Assembly: GCA_964456815.1 (NCBI GenBank)
Contig: CAYWCO010000006.1
Span: 1 to 25,706 of the forward strand
Source: CAVTZP01 sp964456815
GTDB lineage: Bacteria; Chloroflexota; Dehalococcoidia; Dehalococcoidales; BS750m-G39
DNA: 25,706 nt
Reading direction: 5' to 3'
How positions within the stretch are numbered: the first letter of the stretch is position 1; each line of letters begins with the position of its first letter. Below are positions 8,838-15,639 of the stretch, piece by piece. The translations under genes were made by a program, and so were the position numbers. The notes under the pieces were generated by a model. That model did not search any database, was not told where the DNA came from, and saw nothing but the letters and a program-made list of their open reading frames with translations.

Positions 8838-9102
8838 AAGAACCCCCTCTGACACTTTCTTGGCTTGTCCTGTTTCCTGCTTCTTCAAGGAATGCTCCTC
8901 TGCGAATAACCCGGGTAGCCTCAGATTTGATTCTGTTTATATCGTTCTCGGTAAACAGTCTCCAGCCTTTTCTATCTCTAGGCATTACATCTTCAAGAAC
9001 GCCTGCCTTAATCCAGCGGAAGAGTGTAGCTCGGCTCACGCCAGCCATCTGACAGGCTTCCAGGGTTCTGTAATACGTTTGACCGTTGATTTTTATTGCC
9101 AC
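8812..9102 (-). CDS. Small MerR/excisionase-like helix-turn-helix protein
   Basis: 96 residues from GTG at 9102. Residues about 11-60 (RTLEACQMAGVSRATLFRWIKAG, then KGWRLFTENDINRIK) form a winged HTH of the MerR/AlpA/BldC type, used for site-specific DNA binding. The tail (about 65-96) is charged and without recognisable domain; part of it is encoded in the overlap with the receiver-ParA gene. There is no dimerisation coiled coil or effector domain as in full MerR proteins. It lies between the pilin gene and the motor genes. The palindrome GAGACGTCTC occurs twice directly upstream of its start, so autoregulation or control of pilus expression is a reasonable guess. A phage excisionase role is unlikely, as no integrase is near. 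Confidence 0.78.
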   Translation of the reverse strand: MAIKINGQTYYRTLEACQMAGVSRATLFRWIKAGVLEDVMPRDRKGWRLFTENDINRIKSEATRVIRRGAFLEEAGNRTSQESVRGGSYGQENSGY

Positions 9103-9213
9103 GTCTTAAAGTCTCCCGAGACGTCTCAAGAGTGGGTAAGAACTATTCGTAGCCTTGTCATAGTCTTGAAGTCTCCTGAGACGTCTCTCAAGGGGCAAAA
9201 ATTATTCGTAGCC
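9103..9213. repeat. Two direct repeats, 60 bp apart, each with palindrome GAGACGTCTC
   Basis: Copy 1 is 9103-9154 and copy 2 is 9163-9213. They share GTCTT(A/G)AAGTCTCC(C/T)GAG, the full palindrome GAGACGTCTC (9118-9127 and 9178-9187) and the end block TATTCGTAGCC. Copy 2 includes the last codons and stop of the pilin gene. Copy 1 repeats those codons (Gly-Tyr-Glu-stop on the minus strand) outside any gene. Each copy can also fold GTCTC with GAGAC. They may be operators for the adjacent HTH protein, the pilin transcript end, or the scar of a pilin-tail duplication. Confidence 0.8.
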
Positions 9214-9564
9214 AGTAGTTGCTTGTGCTACCAGCCCTGTGGAATCACAGGAGTAAGTGCCCTGACTTGTTGCCGTCCGCAGGTAGTCTGGGTGCAACGG
9301 CTTGCCGGTAGGGAAAGACGCCATATTACTGGTTGCTGAGGTGGCTGTCACTGAGGTTAGACCTTCCTTCGCCATCATCGTGTCCATGGCGGTCTGGATG
9401 GTTACCCACTCAGCCTTTGCCCCCTCTGACTTGCCGCTCCCCACCAGTCCGGTGACATTTGGCAAAACAACGGCCGCCAGCACCCCAATAATGCCGATGA
9501 CAATGAGCAGTTCAATTAGGGTGAAGCCGTTGTTGCCACGGTGACTCCTTTGCAGTAACTTCAC
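9202..9564 (-). CDS. pilA: Major type IV prepilin (PilA-like)
   Basis: 120 residues from GTG at 9564, with a strong ribosome site (AAAAGGAGGG) 6 bp upstream. The leader MKLLQRSHRGNNG is cut after Gly13. The mature protein starts FTLIELLIVIGIIGVLAAVV with Glu at +5, the near-universal type IV pilin signature. The C-terminal part is short (mature about 107 residues), Thr/Ser-rich, with a single cysteine (in TYSCDS), so no intramolecular disulphide loop is possible. It is first in the pilus gene order, has its own good promoter, and is followed by a repeat/palindrome region that could limit read-through, consistent with pilin being made in excess over the machinery. Confidence 0.94.
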   Translation of the reverse strand: MKLLQRSHRGNNGFTLIELLIVIGIIGVLAAVVLPNVTGLVGSGKSEGAKAEWVTIQTAMDTMMAKEGLTSVTATSATSNMASFPTGKPLHPDYLRTATSQGTYSCDSTGLVAQATTGYE

Positions 9565-9621
9565 GATTACCCCTCCTTTTTTGTTTGTTTATTACTTATT
9601 TTCCAGTCCTGCCAATTGACC

Positions 9622-9651
9622 ACAATAGAGCAATTTATTGCCTAGTGTCAA
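9622..9651 (-). promoter_or_regulatory. Probable sigma-70-type promoter of the pilin gene
   Basis: On the minus strand TTGACA (9651-9646) is followed 18 bp later by TATTGT (9627-9622). This would start transcription about 50 bp before the GTG of the pilin gene. The -35 is perfect and the -10 matches 4 of 6. No sigma-54 site (GG-N10-GC) was noticed here. Confidence 0.5.
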
Positions 9652-9674
9652 CAAAAAAGGCTGTTATTTAGTTA

Positions 9675-9759
9675 TACTAAAGTCCTAATACTTACTAAAG
9701 TACTGGGGTAAGCGTGAGTGGCTGACAGGCGTGCAGTTTGGCTATCAATGCTTTATAAT
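9675..9759 (+). promoter_or_regulatory. Upstream region of the peptide importer: -10 element and 9-bp repeats
   Basis: TATAAT at 9754-9759 is a perfect -10 element 34 bp before the TTG start at 9794, but there is no clear -35 at the right distance, which suggests activator help. Upstream, TACTAAAGT occurs twice in direct orientation (9675-9683 and 9693-9701), 18 bp apart. This is the form of a possible regulator site. Confidence 0.4.
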
Positions 9760-9793
9760 GCTGCCAAAAGAGAGGGGAGGGGGGAAATAGTAG

Positions 9794-11461
9794 TTGAAAC
9801 TGAAAATCCTGATTTTGTTACTGGCTAGCGTAAGTCTGCTTGCTATCTCATGCCAGCCTGCTAAAGAGGCGGGGGGAGCCTTTATCTCCGGGACATCAGC
9901 CGGGGATGCCGAAACGCTCAATTGGATTCTGGCCGCTGACAGCGCCTCCTTCAGCTATATCGGGCATACCGTGGACTCTCTAGTTACCTATGACAATGAG
10001 TGGGGCGTTCAGTTGCGGATGGCGGCCAGGGATGTTGAGGTAAGTGAAGATGGTCTGGTTTATACGGTAACCATAAGGGATGACTTAATGTGGAGCGATG
10101 GCTCTAAGGTTACCGCCGAAGACTATGTGTATACCTTGCAAAACCTGATGCTATCCGACTGGCTCAATTACACCTACAAGAGTGACTGGCAGGAAGAGGT
10201 TGGGGGCGAGACGGTGTTTGTCACCACTCAGGTGGTTGATGAGACCACCTTTACCATAACCTGCCAGACGGTTGACCCCGAGTTCATCTATACGGTGCGC
10301 ACTTTGATTCCCTACCCCAAATACATTGCCGTCAAATACGAGGGCGATGTTGAAGCCTTTACCCAGGCTCCGGAGTTCAATAATTTGACCTATACCGGCA
10401 ACCTGGGACCATATAGGTTCAAGGAATGGCTGAGGAATGACAAGTTTGTCGTTGAGCGCAACCCCGATTACTATCTGGGCAAGGATACCGATGCTCCCTA
10501 TTTTGACCAGTATATCGTAAAGCTCTTTGGCACCTCGGCTACGGCCCATGCCGCCATGGAGGCGGGGGATATTACCTACGTCGGCATTGACCCGGATAAG
10601 GTAAGCAAGTTCAAGAATATGGAGGGGATTAATGTCTATACCGTGCCCACTAATGGCTATCTCTTCCTGGCTTATAACCTGAGGGGCAACGGCTGGGAAG
10701 GGCTAAAGGTAAAAGAGGTAAGGCAAGCCCTGTCCCTGGCGGTAAGCAAGGAGCTGATAATAGAGCAGGTGCTCTACGGCTTTGGTGAGCCCGCCTATAG
10801 CTTCATTCCCAAGGTTTCACCCTGGTATGTGGAGGAGGGGGTTGCCGAATACGGGGTGGAGCCCCTTCTCGATGAGGAAGAGGCTAAAGACTTGCTGGTT
10901 AACGCCGGTTACGATGAACCAGTAGAGCTAACCCTGGTAACTAACGCCGGCAACGAGCAACGGGAAAACATAGGCTACCTGGTCAAGGAGCAGCTATCGG
11001 CGATTGACATTGAAGTGGAACTCAAGTTTGTTCCCTGGGCAACCCTGCTCCGGAAATACCTGATGAACAAGACGCCGGGCACAGACGAGGAACCGAGGTA
11101 CAATAATGGCGCCGGGGCGGTAAGCGAGGAGCCCTGGGACCTGATGGTGATGGGCTTCACTACTAACCCCCTTTCACCTTCAGGGCAGGATGTCTTCTAC
11201 TCAACTAATGGGGGCTTAAACTTTAATGGTTTTTCTAACCCCCAGGTTGATCAGCTATTCAAGAGGATAAAGTCTGAGGAAGCCCTTGACGAAGAAGCGC
11301 GCCGAGATTTATATGCCGAGCTATCGCAGCTGGTTTCCGAGGAGCAGCCGGCGAACTTTTTGGTTTTCCAGCTGGCAAATGCCGGTTTTCAGGAGAATGT
11401 CAAGGGTATAGAACCAGGCATAAATATGGGCTACAACTACCACCTGTGGTATTTTGAGTAG
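9794..11461 (+). CDS. oppA: Peptide/nickel-family ABC importer, solute-binding lipoprotein
   Basis: 555 residues, SBP_bac_5 (OppA/DppA) family. The start is TTG at 9794 with a very purine-rich ribosome region (GAGGGGAGGGGGG) upstream. The N-terminus is a lipoprotein signal ending at Cys20 (LLAISC), so the protein should be anchored outside the membrane. The family-typical segment GLVYTVTIRDDLMWSDGS around residue 90 and the WYFE C-terminus are seen, and the length is that of OppA. It delivers its ligand to the two permeases encoded next. The ligand could be oligopeptide, sugar or metal chelate; the sequence does not decide. Confidence 0.9.
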   Translation: MKLKILILLLASVSLLAISCQPAKEAGGAFISGTSAGDAETLNWILAADSASFSYIGHTVDSLVTYDNEWGVQLRMAARDVEVSEDGLVYTVTIRDDLMWSDGSKVTAEDYVYTLQNLMLSDWLNYTYKSDWQEEVGGETVFVTTQVVDETTFTITCQTVDPEFIYTVRTLIPYPKYIAVKYEGDVEAFTQAPEFNNLTYTGNLGPYRFKEWLRNDKFVVERNPDYYLGKDTDAPYFDQYIVKLFGTSATAHAAMEAGDITYVGIDPDKVSKFKNMEGINVYTVPTNGYLFLAYNLRGNGWEGLKVKEVRQALSLAVSKELIIEQVLYGFGEPAYSFIPKVSPWYVEEGVAEYGVEPLLDEEEAKDLLVNAGYDEPVELTLVTNAGNEQRENIGYLVKEQLSAIDIEVELKFVPWATLLRKYLMNKTPGTDEEPRYNNGAGAVSEEPWDLMVMGFTTNPLSPSGQDVFYSTNGGLNFNGFSNPQVDQLFKRIKSEEALDEEARRDLYAELSQLVSEEQPANFLVFQLANAGFQENVKGIEPGINMGYNYHLWYFE

Positions 11462-11487
11462 CCCTTTTAATCTCTTAGGTAGAACCA

Positions 11488-12465
11488 ATGAGGAAGACCT
11501 GGCTCAGGGATTACATAATCAAGCGGCTGTTTTATGCCGTAATTATTGCCTGGGGAGTATTGACCATTACCTTCCTTCTGGTCAGGCTCGGCCCGAGTTC
11601 GCCCGCCGATAAGTATCTGACCAACCTCGCCGCCCGTGGGGAAGAGCCGACCCAGGCGATTGAGGCGATAGAAGCCAGATACGGCCTTGATAAGCCGATA
11701 TATGAGCAGTATGTAGATTATATGGGCAATCTGGTGCGGGGGGACTGGGGGTGGTCTTTCAGCACCTCAATGCCGGTGACTGGGCTGATTAAAGCCCACT
11801 GGATTTACTCCTTCCAGCTAATCTTACTAAGCACTATCCTGGCTGCTTTAATCGGTATCTTTATTGGCATCTATTCTGCCGTCAGGCAGTACAGCAAGAC
11901 CGATTACATCGCTACCTTTTTCTCCTTCATTGGGATATCCATACCCAATTTCTGGCTGGGGGTGATGCTTATCCTGCTCTTTTCGGTGCAGCTGGGGCTG
12001 TTTAAGACCTACTATGATACCAGCATCCCCCTCCTCTCCCTGGCTAATCTCAAGCAGCTCATCTTGCCGGTGGTTACCCTTGGCACCGGGATGATGGCTG
12101 GCTATACCCGATATACCAGGTCGGCGATGCTGGACAATCTGAGGAAGGACTTTGTCAGGACGGCAAGAGCCAAGGGCTTGCCGGAGAGGACGGTCATCGG
12201 CAAGCATGTCTTCCGCAATGCCGTCCTGCCCCTGGTTACTATAATAATGTTTGATTTGGGCAGCATTGTCTTTGGCGGCGCTTACCTAACTGAGATTATC
12301 TTCGGCATTCCCGGTCTGGGCAGGATTTCTTTCAATGCCATCTTCGCCGATGATTATGCGGTGGTGGTGGCGATAACCCTTATCTCGGCTCTCCTGGTAC
12401 TTTTGATTAACCTGGCTACCGATATCGCCTATGCCTACCTTGACCCCAGAATAAGATATGACTAA
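11488..12465 (+). CDS. oppB: ABC importer permease, OppB/DppB type
   Basis: 325 residues with about six membrane helices, the first at about 15-33 (AVIIAWGVLTITFLLVRLG). The cytoplasmic EAA loop is clear (FVRTARAKGLPERTVIGKH, about residues 222-240), which docks on the ATPases. The gene starts 26 bp after the binding-protein stop and overlaps the second permease by 8 bp. The ribosome site (AGGTAG) is modest. It is a standard OppB-like protein in length and order. Confidence 0.94.
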   Translation: MRKTWLRDYIIKRLFYAVIIAWGVLTITFLLVRLGPSSPADKYLTNLAARGEEPTQAIEAIEARYGLDKPIYEQYVDYMGNLVRGDWGWSFSTSMPVTGLIKAHWIYSFQLILLSTILAALIGIFIGIYSAVRQYSKTDYIATFFSFIGISIPNFWLGVMLILLFSVQLGLFKTYYDTSIPLLSLANLKQLILPVVTLGTGMMAGYTRYTRSAMLDNLRKDFVRTARAKGLPERTVIGKHVFRNAVLPLVTIIMFDLGSIVFGGAYLTEIIFGIPGLGRISFNAIFADDYAVVVAITLISALLVLLINLATDIAYAYLDPRIRYD

Positions 12466-13567
12466 GAAGAGAATTAAACGGCTGGCGGGGAGGGTCGGCG
12501 GTATTAAGAACCTGATTCTTATACCGCTGGCTGCCCTCTGGCTTTTAACCCTGCTGCTTGATATCTTTGTCGTGGAGAAGATTTTTACCCCCCTTGGCTA
12601 TTTATATATAGCCATTGGTATACTGGCTCTCATCTATGTAGTCTGGCCCCTTTACAGCGGCCGCAGGCTGGTAGATTATTACTGGCAGCGGGTGAAAAAG
12701 AACCGGCTGGCGGTTGGCGGATTAGCCTTTATTCTGTTTCTGATTCTCCTGGCTCTCATCGGTCCCTTCTTTACCACCGACCCGACGGCAGCCAACTTTG
12801 AGGAGAAGAACACACCGCCCGTCGGTTTTAGCATTGAGGAGTCAGTTTATCACGCCGAGACGGGGCAGTTTATTACCAAGGCGACCAGCGGCACCTGGGA
12901 GCACCCCCTGGGCACCGATAATAAGGGCCGGGACTTGCTGGCGATGCTCATCTCCGGTGCCGGAGTTTCGCTGCAGGTTGGCTTGCTCGCCACCGGCATT
13001 GCCGTCGCTCTGGGGACGCTTATCGGCGTCATATCTGCTTATTTAGGGGGCAAGGTGGACAATATCCTGATGAGGTTCACCGATGTTATGATGACCTTCC
13101 CCTTCTTTCTCCTGCTGGTATTTATTATTTTCATCTTCGGTCCCAGTCTGGCTTTTATTGTCCTCGTCATCGGTCTCACCGGCTGGACGGGGACAGCCCG
13201 CTTAATCAGGAGCGAGACCCTTTCCCTGAGGACGCGGGAGTTTATTCTGGCGGCTAAAGCCCTGGGGGCGAGTGATGGCAGGATTGTCCTGGCTCACCTT
13301 ATCCCTAATGTCGTCAGCCTGATTGTGGTAATCGCCACCCTCTCTATCCCCGGGGTGATTCTGGCTGAAGCCGCCCTGAGCTTTATCGGCTTGGGTGACC
13401 CCTCGGTAACCAGCTGGGGGATGATTCTGAGGGCGGGGCAGCAGAGCCTTGACATCACCTGGTGGGTGGCGGTGGTGCCGGGGGTTATGCTTTTCCTCAC
13501 CGTTCTTGCCTTCAACTTTGTCGGTGATGGGCTCAGGGATGCCTTTGACCCCCGGAGCAGTGTTTAA
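12458..13567 (+). CDS. oppC: ABC importer permease, OppC/DppC type, with extra N-terminal membrane helices
   Basis: 369 residues, some 60-70 longer than usual OppC. The normal OppC start (basic segment, then helix GLAFILFLILLALIGPFF) begins near residue 85. It is preceded by two additional hydrophobic helices (about 17-37 and 45-66). The EAA loop (REFILAAKALGASDGRIVLA) and the motif HPLGTDNKGRDLLAMLI, typical of OppC, are intact. The extra helices are in the same frame directly after the ATG, with no sign of a fused second gene. Their function is unknown; they may affect assembly or regulation. Confidence 0.93.
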   Translation: MTKKRIKRLAGRVGGIKNLILIPLAALWLLTLLLDIFVVEKIFTPLGYLYIAIGILALIYVVWPLYSGRRLVDYYWQRVKKNRLAVGGLAFILFLILLALIGPFFTTDPTAANFEEKNTPPVGFSIEESVYHAETGQFITKATSGTWEHPLGTDNKGRDLLAMLISGAGVSLQVGLLATGIAVALGTLIGVISAYLGGKVDNILMRFTDVMMTFPFFLLLVFIIFIFGPSLAFIVLVIGLTGWTGTARLIRSETLSLRTREFILAAKALGASDGRIVLAHLIPNVVSLIVVIATLSIPGVILAEAALSFIGLGDPSVTSWGMILRAGQQSLDITWWVAVVPGVMLFLTVLAFNFVGDGLRDAFDPRSSV

Positions 13568-13581
13568 TATGAGTATTTAAT

Positions 13582-14547
13582 GTGAAAGAGGTAATTTTAA
13601 GCGTTAAAAATCTCAAGACCTACTTTTTCACCAAGCGCGGTGTTGTCCGGGCGGTGGATGGGATTAGCTTTGACCTGGTGAAGGGCGAGTGCCTGTGTCT
13701 GGTTGGCGAATCTGGCTGCGGCAAGACGGTAACCGCCCTCTCCATCCTGGGTCTAATTGACAGCCCGCCGGGCAGGGTAGTGGGGGGAGAGATATTTTAC
13801 GATAGTACTGACCTCACCAAAAGCTCCGCCGAGAAGCTCAGGCATATCAGGGGCAAGGAGATTGCCATGATATTCCAGGACGCGCAATCAGCCCTGAATC
13901 CGGTCTTTACTATTGGCGACCAGATAGTGGAGCAGATAAAGCTCCACCTGGCGGTGAGCCAGCGGGGGGCGAAAGAGAGGGCGATAGGCCTGCTAAAAGA
14001 GGTGGGCATACCATCGCCGGAGGAGGTGGCTGGCTACTACCCTCACCAGTTATCCGGGGGCATGAGGCAGAGGGCGATGATAGCCATGGGGCTATCCTGC
14101 GACCCGCAGCTACTTATTGCCGATGAACCGACTACCGCCGTTGATGTCACCATAAAGGCCCAGATTATAGACCTTTTTCAAAAGCTCAAGGAAAGCCGAA
14201 GGATGTCCCTCCTTTTTATAACCCATGAACTGGGGATAGTTTCCGAAATCGGCGACAGGATTGTGGTCATGTATGCCGGCAGGGTCGCTGAGACCGCCCC
14301 CGCTGCCGAGCTGCTAAAAAATCCAAAACATCCCTACACCTCGGGTTTGATTAGGTGTCTACCTGACATAACGCAAGAAGGGGAGAGGCTAGAGTCCATA
14401 CCCGGGACTGTGCCCAGCCTGGTTAATCCCCCTCGCGGCTGCCTTTTCCACCCCCGCTGCAATAGGGCAATGGCTATCTGCCGGAAAGAAGAGCCGCCGC
14501 CGGTTAGTATTAGCCGGGGGCACACCGTTTTCTGCCACCTGTATTAA
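13582..14547 (+). CDS. oppD: ABC importer ATPase, OppD/DppD type
   Basis: 321 residues from GTG at 13582. Walker A is GESGCGKT (42-49), the signature is LSGGMRQRA and Walker B is LLIADEPT, followed by a switch His in FITHELG. The C-terminal oligopeptide-transporter domain (HPYTSGLIRCLPDI through NPPRGCLFHPRCNRAMAICRKEEPP) has the conserved cysteines that, in some relatives, hold a [4Fe-4S] cluster. It forms the ATPase heterodimer with the next gene product. Confidence 0.95.
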   Translation: MKEVILSVKNLKTYFFTKRGVVRAVDGISFDLVKGECLCLVGESGCGKTVTALSILGLIDSPPGRVVGGEIFYDSTDLTKSSAEKLRHIRGKEIAMIFQDAQSALNPVFTIGDQIVEQIKLHLAVSQRGAKERAIGLLKEVGIPSPEEVAGYYPHQLSGGMRQRAMIAMGLSCDPQLLIADEPTTAVDVTIKAQIIDLFQKLKESRRMSLLFITHELGIVSEIGDRIVVMYAGRVAETAPAAELLKNPKHPYTSGLIRCLPDITQEGERLESIPGTVPSLVNPPRGCLFHPRCNRAMAICRKEEPPPVSISRGHTVFCHLY

Positions 14548-14550
14548 AAG

Positions 14551-15528
14551 ATGATGTTGAACCACAAATTATTAGAGGTAGAGGATTTAAAGAAGTACTA
14601 CCCGGTTACCGGTGGGCTGTTCTACCGGCACCTCGGTGATATTAAGGCGGTGGACGGCGTCTCCTTCTATATAAAGGAAGGGGAGACCCTGGGGCTGGTC
14701 GGGGAATCGGGGTGCGGCAAGTCCACCCTGGGCAGGACGATATTAAGGCTGGAGGAACCGACGGCAGGGAAGATTATCTACCGCCGGACTGATATTGCCA
14801 AGCTGGACAGGAAGCAACTGAGGGGGCTGCGTAAGGAAATCCAGATTATATTTCAGGACCCCCAGTCCTCCCTTGACCCCAGGATGACCATAGGTCAGTC
14901 CATAGGCGAGGCTCTGCTCATCCACGGCTTAAAGGATGAGAGGAAGCGGGGGCAGAGGGTGAACGATATGCTGGAGCGGGTGGGCTTGGAGGCACAGTAT
15001 GCCCTGCGCTATCCCCATGAGTTTAGTAGCGGACAGAGGCAGCGCATCGGCATTGCCCGGGCGCTTGCCACCAGCCCCAGGCTGATTATTGCCGATGAGC
15101 CGGTAAGCGCTCTGGACGTTTCCATTCAGGCGCAAATCTTGAATCTAATGCTTGACCTGCGCCGCGAATTCAGTCTGGCGTACTTATTCATTGCCCATGA
15201 CCTATCGGTGATAAGGCAGATATCCCAGCGGGTGGCGGTAATGTATCTGGGCAAGATTGTTGAGCTGGCTGAGGCTGGCGAGATTTTTAAAGATGCCCTC
15301 CACCCCTATACCGAAGCCCTGGTATCGGCTATACCTAGTATTAGAAAGAAGAAGGGGAGGACCAGAATTCTGCTCCCGGGCACTGTACCTTCCCCCTTGA
15401 ACCCACCATCAGGCTGTCGCTTCCATACGCGGTGTCATCGGGTAATGCCAATTTGCCCTCAGGTTGAGCCGCATCTTAAGGATATGGGCAATGGGCATCT
15501 GGTGGCATGCCACCTGTATGGGGTTTAA
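14551..15528 (+). CDS. oppF: ABC importer ATPase, OppF/DppF type
   Basis: 325 residues starting 3 bp after the oppD stop. Walker A is GESGCGKST, Walker B LIIADEPVSALD, and the C-terminal oligopeptide domain with CRFHTRCHRVMPICPQVEP is present. The ABC signature reads FSSGQRQR where most relatives have FSGGQRQR, a conservative change. The ribosome site is poor, so coupling to oppD is likely. It completes the five-gene importer. Confidence 0.95.
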   Translation: MMLNHKLLEVEDLKKYYPVTGGLFYRHLGDIKAVDGVSFYIKEGETLGLVGESGCGKSTLGRTILRLEEPTAGKIIYRRTDIAKLDRKQLRGLRKEIQIIFQDPQSSLDPRMTIGQSIGEALLIHGLKDERKRGQRVNDMLERVGLEAQYALRYPHEFSSGQRQRIGIARALATSPRLIIADEPVSALDVSIQAQILNLMLDLRREFSLAYLFIAHDLSVIRQISQRVAVMYLGKIVELAEAGEIFKDALHPYTEALVSAIPSIRKKKGRTRILLPGTVPSPLNPPSGCRFHTRCHRVMPICPQVEPHLKDMGNGHLVACHLYGV

Positions 15529-15533
15529 CTGCT

Positions 15534-15563
15534 TGATAGAAAGTTATATAATAGTTATATAAT
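15534..15563 (+). promoter_or_regulatory. Promoter with tandem 11-bp AGTTATATAAT repeat
   Basis: TTGATA (15534-15539) and TATAAT (15558-15563) are 18 bp apart. The 11-mer AGTTATATAAT is repeated exactly twice (15542-15552, 15553-15563), giving two -10 hexamers of which only the second is well spaced. A 5-bp hairpin (GGGCA/TGCCC, 15574-15586) lies in the early transcript. It probably drives the coiled-coil gene from 15640. Confidence 0.5.
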
Positions 15564-15639
15564 TTGTCTGGATGGGCATATTGCCCTCAGCTTAAAGTAA
15601 GCCTGTAATCAGTGAGCGGTTAAATTCTGGGGGGTGCTA

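Noticed and set aside
9103..9213. CRISPR array
   Set aside because: Only two diverged copies, no unique spacers of regular form, one copy overlaps a gene end, and no cas genes.
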